The notes: a model not told the origin generated them from the sequence alone. A stretch of DNA of 64,000 nt from SZUA-430 sp964646885 (GCA_964646885.1 CAZYFM010000004.1:1-64000); one strand, 5' to 3'. Positions 44,870 through 53,269 are shown, numbered from the stretch's first letter. A program made the numbers and translations.

Positions 44870-45960
44870 GACTGCAGCTCATTGAGGTACGTCCGCAGCA
44901 GCGCAGCGGCACTCTCCAGCGATCTCTCCGCAAGGACAAAGCGCCTGGCACTCGTCGACATGATACGTCGTCGCTCCTTGTCTCTCGAGAGCGTGTCAAT
45001 CGCGCGAGCAAGGGATTGAGGATCATCGGTCGGGCAAAGCACGGCAGTACTTCCATCCTGCGTCACATCCGTAACGCCCCTGTTGCGGCAGGCCACGACG
45101 GGTAACCCGCAGGCCTGCGCCTCAAGATAGGAAATTCCGTAGGCCTCGCCGATTCCGGGCCATGCAAAGAGATCAGAGTGCGCCATCAGGCTGAGCGTGT
45201 CTGCGTGGGGCAGGGCACCAAGAAACCGAACCTCGCCGCGAACACCCGCAGCCCGAAAGCTGGCTTCAACCTCAGGCCTGAACTTTCCGTCTCCCGCAAT
45301 GTCGAGCGAGTACGGCTCTGTTTGCACGTACGAAAGTGCTTGGGCCAGAAGCGCGTAGCTGTCCCGTTTCCTGTCATTGCGCATCATGCCTGCGGCGACC
45401 AGCCGGATACCCGAGCCAGCGCTTCGCTCGACATGCGGAATGCCGGCGCAGTCGATGAACGGTTTCAGGTCCCTCACACGCCCGGGAATAAGGGGCTCCA
45501 GGCAGAACCGGTCAAAATCAGTCGCGGCAAGCAACAGGCGCGCACGAACAAGGGCTTCCTGCGTCGCTTCATGCCCGACGCTCCACGGTCCGCCCTTTCG
45601 CTTCGGCGCGTGCGAGCCTTCAGCAACGATGTAGGGAATGCCCAGACGGGCAGAAACTTCCGGACCGATCCAGTCGGGTGATTTGTAATACACATGGTAG
45701 CTGAACCAGGCATCCGGTCGCGGAATGCTGCCGTTGCTGATCTGCGACAGCAGGGCATCACGGGCGACTGCGCTCGCCTCGCGATGCGATCGTTGGACCT
45801 GTTCGCTTCCCAATCCGTCATAAGTGCGGGGCAGCGCGGGGCAAGTAACGTGGCAGCCCGCCCGTGCAAGCGCGCGTTGCATCAGGACGGCGACGCGCGA
45901 AGCGCCAGAAGGCACATCCGGGTTGGGCGTCACGAATGGAGAGTAGAACAGCACGTTCAT
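44866..45960 (-). CDS. GT4 family glycosyltransferase
   Basis: A 364-residue retaining glycosyltransferase of the GT-B fold. The N-terminal part is LFYSPFVTPNPDVPSGASRVAVLMQRALARAG. The C-terminal donor site is EAYGISYLEAQACGLPVVACRNRGVTDV, with the EX7E pair of glutamates. RLVAAGMMRNDRKRDSYALLAQAL marks the inter-domain strand. It overlaps both neighbours by four bases, so it is made in step with them. The sugar is unknown. Confidence 0.88.
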   Translation of the reverse strand: MNVLFYSPFVTPNPDVPSGASRVAVLMQRALARAGCHVTCPALPRTYDGLGSEQVQRSHREASAVARDALLSQISNGSIPRPDAWFSYHVYYKSPDWIGPEVSARLGIPYIVAEGSHAPKRKGGPWSVGHEATQEALVRARLLLAATDFDRFCLEPLIPGRVRDLKPFIDCAGIPHVERSAGSGIRLVAAGMMRNDRKRDSYALLAQALSYVQTEPYSLDIAGDGKFRPEVEASFRAAGVRGEVRFLGALPHADTLSLMAHSDLFAWPGIGEAYGISYLEAQACGLPVVACRNRGVTDVTQDGSTAVLCPTDDPQSLARAIDTLSRDKERRRIMSTSARRFVLAERSLESAAALLRTYLNELQS

Positions 45961-47186
45961 TGTGCCTTCACCTCTTCGCTGAGTAGCTTGAAGAGACTGT
46001 CATGGCCGGCGCCGCCATCAAACGCGCTCATGTTCGTATTCAGCGCGTTCTCTGCCCAGCGTCGCCGCAGGTCAGGATTTCGGATGACTTCATCGAGACG
46101 TTCGGCCAGTGCATCCGGATCTGCGCGAGGTACGAGTGCGCCTGTCACGCCATCCAGAACGGCCTCAGAAACGCCTCCCGCATTGCAGGCGACAACGCAG
46201 AGTCCCCGCGCATTCGCCTCCAGGATGACATTCGGAATACCATCCCTGTCGCCATCAGAAGCAACGTCAGCCGGAAACACGAGAACGTCCGACGCATCCA
46301 TGGCAGCAATCACGTCCTCGTGCGCCTTGCCGCCGTGAAAAGTCACCTTTTCCCCAAGTCCGGAATCGCGAGCCAGCGCCTTCAGGGAGGGCAACAGCGG
46401 GCCGTCACCAAAGTGGTCAAGCCGGAAGTGCAGGTACGGTGGCAATTGCTTGAGCGCCTGCAGCAGGTGAACTAGCCCCTTCTTCTCCACCGCCCGGGCA
46501 ACCGAAAGAATGCGAACCGGATTTCCTGGGTCGTTTCCTGCTCGCGACGAGCAGGTGGCCTGTTTCACGATCAGGCTGGCCTCGATGCCATGGTGATTGA
46601 GGTGCAGCCTGCAGTGCGGGGCAATCAACTTCAGCCTGTCGAAGGCTGAACGGTTGCAGGTTGTGACGAATGTAGCTCCGTCAAGTTTTGACCTGAGGTC
46701 CCATTCCGGATCCGTCCAGGCATCCTTCGCGTGTGCCGATATGCTGTAACCCACTTTGAGAAGCTGCGCCGCGTAACGCGTGACGGAGGCCGGGCTGTGC
46801 GAGAAGTGACAATAGATGTGGCGGGTCTCTGCACCGAGGCGCGTCGCCAGCACGCAGGCTTGTCCAAATCGCCTGAAGCGGGCCCGGGTAAAGTCCTGAC
46901 CCAGATCCAGCATGAACTGGCGCCATGCATCGCGGAAGCCGGGCAGCGACAGCGCTAATACGAACGCTCTGAGAACTGTGAAAGGTGCGTCGTGCAGGTA
47001 CTCCGGCAAATAGCGGCACTCGGCCTGGACGCTATAGCGCGTCAGCGCGGCATCCTTTCCAGGGTTGCGCAGCGCGTGCAGGGAAAAGCGCAGCCCCCGC
47101 CGCTCCAGCGCTTCCAGCTCTCGCGCGATAAAGGTCTCGGAGAGGCGAGGGAACCCTTTGACGACAATGGCAAGCGGATAGCCCAT
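45957..47186 (-). CDS. GT4 family glycosyltransferase
   Basis: A 409-residue GT-B glycosyltransferase. Typical GT4 segments are KGFPRLSETFIARELEALERRG near the N-terminus, HAKDAWTD, RILSVARAVEKKGLVHLLQALKQL, FHGGKAHEDVIAAMDASDVLVFPA, and IPNVILEANARGLCVVACNAGGVSEAV with the catalytic glutamate. It resembles WcaL/AmsK-type polysaccharide glycosyltransferases. It lies 11 bases after the MurG-like copy 1 and overlaps the next GT4 gene by four bases. Confidence 0.9.
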   Translation of the reverse strand: MGYPLAIVVKGFPRLSETFIARELEALERRGLRFSLHALRNPGKDAALTRYSVQAECRYLPEYLHDAPFTVLRAFVLALSLPGFRDAWRQFMLDLGQDFTRARFRRFGQACVLATRLGAETRHIYCHFSHSPASVTRYAAQLLKVGYSISAHAKDAWTDPEWDLRSKLDGATFVTTCNRSAFDRLKLIAPHCRLHLNHHGIEASLIVKQATCSSRAGNDPGNPVRILSVARAVEKKGLVHLLQALKQLPPYLHFRLDHFGDGPLLPSLKALARDSGLGEKVTFHGGKAHEDVIAAMDASDVLVFPADVASDGDRDGIPNVILEANARGLCVVACNAGGVSEAVLDGVTGALVPRADPDALAERLDEVIRNPDLRRRWAENALNTNMSAFDGGAGHDSLFKLLSEEVKAQ

Positions 47187-47197
47187 GGCTGGCTTGC

Positions 47198-48373
47198 TCA
47201 GTGGCTGTTCGGGTGCTGGCGCAGCCAGCGACGGCTGTGGTCAATCACCGCCGGAAGCCCGTCCAGCAGGCCAGCAGGGGCATGGCGGGAGGGCGCTGGC
47301 TGCTCCTCGATGCTGGCGAGAACGCCCGCCATTCGTTCTGTGTCGCCGGTAACGCCTTCATCTGGCTCCGGCACCCAGGTGGCAAGTTTGAGCCGCTCCG
47401 CAGCCTGCGCGCGAATGGTCTGCTCGCAGCGGGGCACGCGGCGTGGCACGAGCACGGCGCGTTTGTCGAAGGACAGGATCTCGCAGAATGTATTGTAGCC
47501 GCCCATCGAAACGATGGCCTTGCAGCCTGCCACGAGGTGTTCCATGCGGGGTTCGAAGGTGATGCAGCGCAGTTGGGGCAGCCGCGATATGCGGTGCTCG
47601 AAGGCATGGCGATGTTCTGCAGCCATGAAAGGGCCGGGGACAATGAGTGCCTTGGGAAGTTGCGCGCCATGCTTCTCATAGGTGCTGAGCACCCAGTCGA
47701 TGAGGGCTTCACCGTCTCCACCACCACCAGCCGTCACGAGCACGCGCTCGCCTATATCGGGGACGGCGTGGGACGGCTTGGTGGCCGGAAGGCTTCGACG
47801 GAGATAACCGGTAAAGCTCACCCGCGAAAGCGTCGTGTCAGCAAGCTCCAGACCCTGAAGCGGGTCGTACACTTCACGTAGTCCGTACACGAGAATGTCG
47901 TCGTAGTAGGTCTCGACGGCGGCCTTGGCGTTTTTCCGTTGCCATTCGGCGGCGAGTGCAGACGGCTCGTCGAGGACATCGCGAAGCCCCAGCATCAGCC
48001 GTGTGCCGCGGGCCTTCAGCGCTTCCAGCGTGGGCTCAAGCTCGCCACGAAGCCCAAGGGGTTCCTTGTCGACGATGAACAGGTCCGGCTCGAAGCTGGT
48101 GGCCGTTTCCCGGATGAGCGAGGACCTCAGCGCCGTGGTGGTCTGGATCGAACCGTGCTGTCCAAGGGGGACATAGTCGCCGCTGCGCAGCTTGATGATG
48201 CCGGGGACCCTCACGAAGTCGACCCGGGTCTTGAAGTCGAAGCTCCCGATAATGGGCGATCCGGAGACGATGAGAACCTTGAGCTTGGGGATGGCCTCGG
48301 CCAGCGCGTGCGCAATCGTCCGGCAGCGGCGGATATGCCCCAGACCGAAGCTGTCGTGGCTGTAAATCAGCAC
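47198..48373 (-). CDS. MurG-like glycosyltransferase (GT28 C-terminal type), copy 1
   Basis: A GT-B protein of about 391 residues and the first gene of the long operon. The N-terminus LIYSHDSFGLGHIRRCRTIAHAL is the family start, followed by LFIVDKEPLGLRGELEPTL, VTAGGGGDGEALI and AIVSMGGYNTFCEILSF near the donor site. The start codon is doubtful. GTG at 48373 begins directly at LIYSH and has no clear ribosome site. An in-frame ATT at 48394 is preceded by AAGAGG at good distance and would add seven residues (ISRSAAR). Sugar donor and acceptor are unknown. Confidence 0.85.
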   Translation of the reverse strand: MLIYSHDSFGLGHIRRCRTIAHALAEAIPKLKVLIVSGSPIIGSFDFKTRVDFVRVPGIIKLRSGDYVPLGQHGSIQTTTALRSSLIRETATSFEPDLFIVDKEPLGLRGELEPTLEALKARGTRLMLGLRDVLDEPSALAAEWQRKNAKAAVETYYDDILVYGLREVYDPLQGLELADTTLSRVSFTGYLRRSLPATKPSHAVPDIGERVLVTAGGGGDGEALIDWVLSTYEKHGAQLPKALIVPGPFMAAEHRHAFEHRISRLPQLRCITFEPRMEHLVAGCKAIVSMGGYNTFCEILSFDKRAVLVPRRVPRCEQTIRAQAAERLKLATWVPEPDEGVTGDTERMAGVLASIEEQPAPSRHAPAGLLDGLPAVIDHSRRWLRQHPNSH

Positions 48374-48522
48374 CCTGGCGGCCGATCTGGAAATGATGAA
48401 CCTCTTGGGTCATTGTCACTGGACGCAATCAGCGCCATTATTTCATGAACAGGCGCGGCGGCAAAGCATGCTAAGCACGTTATGGTGATTCAGAGGTTGG
48501 CGGAAAGCAACTGAACAACGGC
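48374..48522. promoter_or_regulatory. Divergent control region of the glycan and ABC operons
   Basis: These 149 bp separate the first glycosyltransferase gene of the minus-strand operon from the plus-strand ABC-like gene and must hold both promoters. I see no strong palindrome and no consensus -35/-10 pair. If the ATT at 48394 is the true start of the glycosyltransferase, the shared region shrinks to 128 bp. Confidence 0.5.
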
Positions 48523-51207
48523 ATGCCCCATCATCAGACGCTCTACCAGTACATCTGGCAACACTCGCGCCGCGACCAGTTGGTGATCCTCGCCATAGCG
48601 CTGCTGGCGCAACCCTTCTACTTCCTCACGCTGACCCTGCCGAAGCTGATCATCAACGGCCCCATCCAGGGCCAGGGCTTCGAGACACCCGAGGCAACCA
48701 AGCCCTTTCTCAACCTGACGTTCGAGCTTCCCGCCTTCTTGCATGGCTGGATGGGCAGCACACTGAACCTGTTCAGTGGCATCGAGATGGAGCGCTTGTC
48801 TTACCTGTTTGCGCTCAGCTTCTCCTTCCTCGCACTCGTGGGGTTCAACGGCTTCCTGAAGTTTCTCGTGAACACGATGAAGGGGCGGCTGGGAGAACGG
48901 CTGCTGCGCCGCTTGCGCTTCGAACTGGTGGATCGCGTTTTGCGGTTCCCGCCGGCTCATGTCCGCAGGGTGAAGCAGGCGGAGATCGCCTCGATGGTGA
49001 AGGACGAGGTGGAGCCCCTGGGCGGCTTCACGGGCGACGCCATCGTCTGGCCCGTCTTTCTTGCAGGCCAGGCGCTGACGGCAATGATCTTCATCGTCAG
49101 CCAGAATTTCTGGCTCGGGCTTGTGTCAGGCTCCATCGTGGCCGTTCAGGCGATCGTGATACCGAGGCTGCGAAAGCCAATTCTCAAGCTCGGAAAGCTC
49201 CGGCAGTTGCAGGCGAGGGAGCTTGCCGGGCGCGTCGGAGAGATCGTCGATGGCAACGCCGACATCAGGATGCAGGGCACGGCAAATTGGGAAAGGGCCG
49301 AAATCATCGCCCGTCTGGCCCGCATTTTCGACATTCGCTTCGAGCTGTATCAGCGCAAGTACTTCGTGAAGTCGCTGAACAACTTCATCGCACAGCTCAC
49401 GCCATTCATCTTCTACGCAGCCGGCGGCTATTTCGTGATCATGGGTCAGCTGGACGTGGGCCAGCTTGTCGCCGTGATCATCGCCTACAAGGACCTGCCG
49501 GGCCCCATCAAGGAACTCATCGACTGGGACCTCCAGCGCCAGGACGTGGAAATCAAGTACAATCAGGTGATGGAGCAGTTCCATCCTGAAGGCATGAGGC
49601 CCTCGGAGGCGCCCGAGACATTGGGCGCGCGCCCCGGGCATATCGAGAAGATCGAAATCAGGAATGTCAGGATCGCCGATGATGCAGGATTCATGCTCCT
49701 CGAAGACGTTGATGCGGAACTGTCGCTCGATCACTCGGTTGCGGTCATTGGCCCTTCAGGCGGCGGCAAGGAAGCCTTCGGACAGGTATTTTCCAGGCAG
49801 TGCATACTGAAGGACGGCTCCATCAAGGCCGGTGAAGACGAACTTTATGCCATGAGTGACGCAGCCGCCGGACGAAACATTGCCTATGCGGGCGCGGACG
49901 CGTTCTTTTTCCCGGTCGATATCAAGTCGAACCTGCTCTACGGCCTGAAGACCGTGGCGCGCGCGGTCGACCCCGGAGGAAAGCCGGAGAAGAAGCGTCA
50001 GTTCAGGGAGATGCTGCGCACTGGAAATCCGCCTCTCGATGCGCTGGAGGACTGGACGGACTATGAAGCCCTTGGCACGAGCGATGCCAAGGCCGTTCTC
50101 GACCGCATTATCGAAGTGCTGGAGATCGTCGGGCTCGAGAACGACGTCTACCAGTTTGGTCTTCAGGCGCGCCTCGATCCCGTGGCGAACCCGGGTGTCG
50201 CCAACCGCATTGTGGAGGCGCGTCTGGCGCTTCACCAAAGGCTGGAGCAACCGGATCTGTCCGGCCTGGTGGAGAGGTTCGACCCGGCAGTGTTCAATCG
50301 CAACGCGTCCATCGCGGAGAACGTCCTGTTCGGCGCGAGCGCTGACCCTGACCTGCAGCCACGCAACTTGCCAAAGCTTTCCCACTTCCAGCGTGTGATG
50401 GCGGAAGAGGGGCTCGAGAAACATCTCGTGGCGATGGGCCTTTCGATCGCCGAGACCATGGTCGAACTCTTTTCGGAATTGCCGGCGGATCACCCGTTCT
50501 TCGAGGAGTACGGCTTCATACCGTCAAGCGAGTTGCCGCACTTCCAGCAGGTGATCAAGCGGGCGCGCAGCGAAGCGATGACATACGCAGACCGCGCCGC
50601 CCTTTCAGCCCTGCCGCTTTCATACGTGGACTCCAGGCATCGTCTCGGCCTGCTGACGCCTGAAGTCACCGAGCGTCTTCTTGCAGCCAGGCGCACGTTT
50701 GCTGAGACCATCCCTGAAAACCTGAAGCCCAGGATCAGCTTCTACAACGAGGACGCCTACAACGCTGCAGCGAGCATTCTCGACAACATCCTGCTTGGAC
50801 GCGTCTCCCACGGAGTGGCACAGGCACAGGAGCGCGTCGGAACGCTGATCCGGGAAACGCTCGACAAGCTGGATGTGCGCGACCTGATCATCGAGGCAGG
50901 ACTGGGGTTCAATTGCGGTCCCGCCGGCAAGCGCCTGTCGACCGTTCAGCGCCAGAAGCTTTCGCTGGCGCGGGCCCTGATCAAGGATCCCCGGCTTCTG
51001 GTGGTCAACGGCGCACTCGCCAATCTCGATGACGCCCAGAAGGTGCTGGTGGTGGAACGCGTGCTGTCACACAGGAAGCGCAAGGCCACGCTCTGGGTGC
51101 TGACGCGTGAGGAATTGGCGGACCGCTTTGACCGTACGCTGGTGTTCGAAGAGGGCAGGCTGAAGACGGACACGCAACGGCGGCAGGCGGGCGAGATGGT
51201 CGCATGA
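48523..51207 (+). CDS. ABC-exporter-like protein with degenerate, split nucleotide-binding domain
   Basis: An 894-residue protein. Residues 1-330 form a type I ABC-exporter membrane domain of about six helices. The nucleotide-binding domain begins near 374 but is abnormal. Walker A is GPSGGGKEA (410-418), with Glu417 where Ser/Thr is required. The signature is LSTVQRQ (805-811). Walker B is LLVVNGALANLD (825-836), with Asn829-Gly830 in place of Asp-Glu. The H-loop has TRE (861-863) instead of His. About 350 extra residues separate Walker A from the signature, with three copies of an exporter-like segment ending SIxxN(I/V)L(F/L)G or similar (near 474, 604 and 760). It is probably ATPase-deficient. 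Confidence 0.85.
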   Translation: MPHHQTLYQYIWQHSRRDQLVILAIALLAQPFYFLTLTLPKLIINGPIQGQGFETPEATKPFLNLTFELPAFLHGWMGSTLNLFSGIEMERLSYLFALSFSFLALVGFNGFLKFLVNTMKGRLGERLLRRLRFELVDRVLRFPPAHVRRVKQAEIASMVKDEVEPLGGFTGDAIVWPVFLAGQALTAMIFIVSQNFWLGLVSGSIVAVQAIVIPRLRKPILKLGKLRQLQARELAGRVGEIVDGNADIRMQGTANWERAEIIARLARIFDIRFELYQRKYFVKSLNNFIAQLTPFIFYAAGGYFVIMGQLDVGQLVAVIIAYKDLPGPIKELIDWDLQRQDVEIKYNQVMEQFHPEGMRPSEAPETLGARPGHIEKIEIRNVRIADDAGFMLLEDVDAELSLDHSVAVIGPSGGGKEAFGQVFSRQCILKDGSIKAGEDELYAMSDAAAGRNIAYAGADAFFFPVDIKSNLLYGLKTVARAVDPGGKPEKKRQFREMLRTGNPPLDALEDWTDYEALGTSDAKAVLDRIIEVLEIVGLENDVYQFGLQARLDPVANPGVANRIVEARLALHQRLEQPDLSGLVERFDPAVFNRNASIAENVLFGASADPDLQPRNLPKLSHFQRVMAEEGLEKHLVAMGLSIAETMVELFSELPADHPFFEEYGFIPSSELPHFQQVIKRARSEAMTYADRAALSALPLSYVDSRHRLGLLTPEVTERLLAARRTFAETIPENLKPRISFYNEDAYNAAASILDNILLGRVSHGVAQAQERVGTLIRETLDKLDVRDLIIEAGLGFNCGPAGKRLSTVQRQKLSLARALIKDPRLLVVNGALANLDDAQKVLVVERVLSHRKRKATLWVLTREELADRFDRTLVFEEGRLKTDTQRRQAGEMVA

Positions 51208-51226
51208 ACAGGAAGGGGCGCAACGC

Positions 51227-51694
51227 ATGAGCATTCACGCGGAAGTCGATCTGCTGCGCAAGGTGCCGTTGTTTGCAAACATTGATACGGCAAAGCTGAA
51301 GCTGCTGGCCTTCACGAGCGAGCGCCTGGCGTTTCCCGCGGGCGCAGTACTCTTCAATGAGGGAGACCGAGGCGACTCGGCGTACCTCCTGCTGAGCGGC
51401 AAGGTGAATGTCTCGCTGAAGTCGGCGCAAGGACCGGTCGTCGTGGCGACCATTGGACAGCACAACATCGTGGGAGAGATGGCGCTCCTCGGAGACATGC
51501 CTCGAACGGCATCTGTCATCGCCAGTGAGCCCGTCGAGGCGCTCAAGATCAAGAAGGACCAGTTCTTCCAGCTGCTGCGTGACCTGCCGCAGATGACGCT
51601 GGAAATCATGCGCGAGCTGGCCATTCGCCTGAACAACGCCAACAAGGAACTGTCGGCAGCCCACGCACGGCTAAACGACCCGGAAAGGCGCTAG
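51227..51694 (+). CDS. Stand-alone cyclic-nucleotide-binding domain protein
   Basis: A 155-residue protein consisting of one Crp-type cyclic-nucleotide-binding fold. The phosphate-binding cassette is GEMALLGDMPRTASV (about residues 84-98), including the Glu and Arg that contact the ribose and phosphate of cAMP/cGMP. It has no DNA-binding helix-turn-helix, only a C-terminal amphipathic helix (MRELAIRLNNANKELSAAHARL). It may sense cAMP or cGMP and act on a partner protein, most simply the ABC-like protein encoded 19 bases upstream. The thioesterase gene starts three bases after it. Confidence 0.88.
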   Translation: MSIHAEVDLLRKVPLFANIDTAKLKLLAFTSERLAFPAGAVLFNEGDRGDSAYLLLSGKVNVSLKSAQGPVVVATIGQHNIVGEMALLGDMPRTASVIASEPVEALKIKKDQFFQLLRDLPQMTLEIMRELAIRLNNANKELSAAHARLNDPERR

Positions 51695-51697
51695 GCC

Positions 51698-52150
51698 ATG
51701 GCGATCGACAGAGCCAACCCTGCACAGTATCCGCCCAACATCCAGGCGATCCTCAAGCGGCCCGCGCCGGCGGCAGTTTTGCTCGGCCAGGACCTGCTGG
51801 ATGTGGACGCATCGGCTGGCCTTGTCAGGGTGGCCTACGTCGTGTCGGAGGCACTCGCAAACCGCTTCGGCGCCCTTCACGGCGGGATGACGGCCGCGAT
51901 GATGGACGACGTGATTTCGCTTGCCGCAGGCCTGTCGGTGGAGTGGGGGCAGATCACGCCCACGCTGGAAATGAAGGTGAGCTACATCCGCCAGGGAAAG
52001 CTGGGGTCGCGTCTGGTCGGAACGGCGAAAACGGTCAGGCGCGGCAGCACGGTCGCCTTCATCGAAGCAGAACTGGTTGACGAGACCGGCGCTCTCATTG
52101 CCACCGGATCTTCGACAATCGCCATCACGCCGCTGAAGCGTCCGGGCTAG
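51698..52150 (+). CDS. PaaI-type hotdog-fold thioesterase
   Basis: A 150-residue single hotdog-domain protein of the PaaI/YbgC-like group that hydrolyses acyl-CoA thioesters. The HGG motif is present in RFGALHGGMTAAMMDDVISLAAG, and TLEMKVSYIRQGKLGSRLVGTAKTVRRG and FIEAELVDETGALIATGSS follow the family pattern. It begins three bases after the cyclic-nucleotide-binding gene, so it belongs to the ABC-like operon. It could release an acyl group used or removed in the neighbouring envelope pathway. Its last four bases overlap the convergent xthA. Confidence 0.88.
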   Translation: MAIDRANPAQYPPNIQAILKRPAPAAVLLGQDLLDVDASAGLVRVAYVVSEALANRFGALHGGMTAAMMDDVISLAAGLSVEWGQITPTLEMKVSYIRQGKLGSRLVGTAKTVRRGSTVAFIEAELVDETGALIATGSSTIAITPLKRPG

Positions 52151-52950
52151 GCTGAAATCGACACAACGATTGGAACATGGTCCGAAGGGCGTTCCCAGCT
52201 GCGGGCCTCGCGCAGGATCCTGTGACCGCTCTCTGCGCCCTTCAGGGCGGGGCTGATCCAGAAGTGGTCCAGCCGGCGGCCGCGATCGGACTTCTCCCAG
52301 TCCGAGTTCCGGTAGCTCCACCAGCTGTAGATCTTCTCGTGATGCGGCACCACGGAACGCGTGACGTCGATCCAGTCGTGTGACGCATAGATCGACATCA
52401 TCTTCTCCGTTTCGACGGGCGTATGGCTGACAACGTCGAGCAACTGCTTGTGGCTCCACACGTCGTGCTCGAACGGCGCTATGTTCAGGTCTCCCACGAC
52501 AATGCGTCGGGCTGAACGCTTGTTCTTCATCTTCGAGAAAAGGCCTTCCATCTCGTCGAGAAACTGCAGCTTGTGCGCGAACTTGTCATTCTCGTCAGGG
52601 TCAGGGATGTCGCCACCGGCCGGGACGTAGAAATTGTGCAGGTCGATGTCCCCGGGCAGCGTCACCTTGATGTGTCGCGCATCTCCCTTGTCGCAGAACC
52701 CATGGGTCTGGACCTTTTCGATGGGGACCTTCGAGAGAATGGCAACCCCGTGATACCCCTTCTGCCCGTTGATGGCGCAGTGCTCAAAGCCCAGGCGGCG
52801 GATGTCGGACTTTGGGAACTCGGCGTCCGAAACCTTGGTCTCCTGGAGGCAAAGCACGTCGACCGGGCAGGTTTTGAGCAGCTTTTCGATGAGCGGAAGG
52901 CGCAGGCGCACGGAATTGATGTTCCATGTCGCGATTCGAAGAGGTGCCAT
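52147..52950 (-). CDS. xthA: Exodeoxyribonuclease III
   Basis: A 267-residue AP endonuclease/3'-5' exonuclease for base-excision repair. The metal-binding and catalytic residues are in ATWNINSVRLRLP, LQETKVSDAEFP, VVGDLNIAPFEHDVWSH and the C-terminal SWERPSDHVPIVV with the catalytic Asp-His pair. Length and motifs are normal for XthA. It starts just downstream of a hairpin that ends the upstream aminotransferase transcript, so it must have its own promoter in the short space after it. Confidence 0.94.
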   Translation of the reverse strand: MAPLRIATWNINSVRLRLPLIEKLLKTCPVDVLCLQETKVSDAEFPKSDIRRLGFEHCAINGQKGYHGVAILSKVPIEKVQTHGFCDKGDARHIKVTLPGDIDLHNFYVPAGGDIPDPDENDKFAHKLQFLDEMEGLFSKMKNKRSARRIVVGDLNIAPFEHDVWSHKQLLDVVSHTPVETEKMMSIYASHDWIDVTRSVVPHHEKIYSWWSYRNSDWEKSDRGRRLDHFWISPALKGAESGHRILREARSWERPSDHVPIVVSISA

Positions 52951-53269
52951 GGTCTGAGGGGCTGTCTTGGTTAAGGGCTGGGCCTGAAATTAAAAGGCCC
53001 CCGGCTGTGCGTCCAACCGGGGGCCAAAACGCGCTTTAACGCGCCACGTGTCAGGAGGGGATTGTCTGACACTCAGATGGTCAACTCTGGTTCCGCTAGC
53101 GGGGGGGGCAACGCGAAACCGAAGTCATATCGACCATCTGGGAATCACTATATGCGCCAAAGTCACAGTGGGCAACTTTTTTTTGGCCTCTTACACAAAC
53201 TTAATAACTATACCAGAAATGCCACACATGGCGCCGAAGCGTGTTGAACAAGTCACGCCAAAATACAAC
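52951..53269. other. Low-GC intergenic region with homopolymer tracts
   Basis: This 319-bp gap between xthA and the aminotransferase gene is AT-rich for the window. It contains the terminator at 52996-53025, a run of eight G (53101-53108) and a run of eight T (53177-53184). A 61-residue plus-strand frame starts with TTG at 53062 behind a strong AGGAGGGG. It spans both tracts and has no recognisable product. I do not call it a gene. Confidence 0.5.
52996..53025 (-). terminator. Rho-independent terminator of the aminotransferase transcript
   Basis: GGCCCCCGG (52996-53004) and CCGGGGGCC (53017-53025) form a 9-bp stem with a 12-base loop. On the minus strand it is followed by TTTTAATTT, so it ends transcription coming from the aminotransferase gene about 245 bases upstream and insulates xthA. 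Confidence 0.8.
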
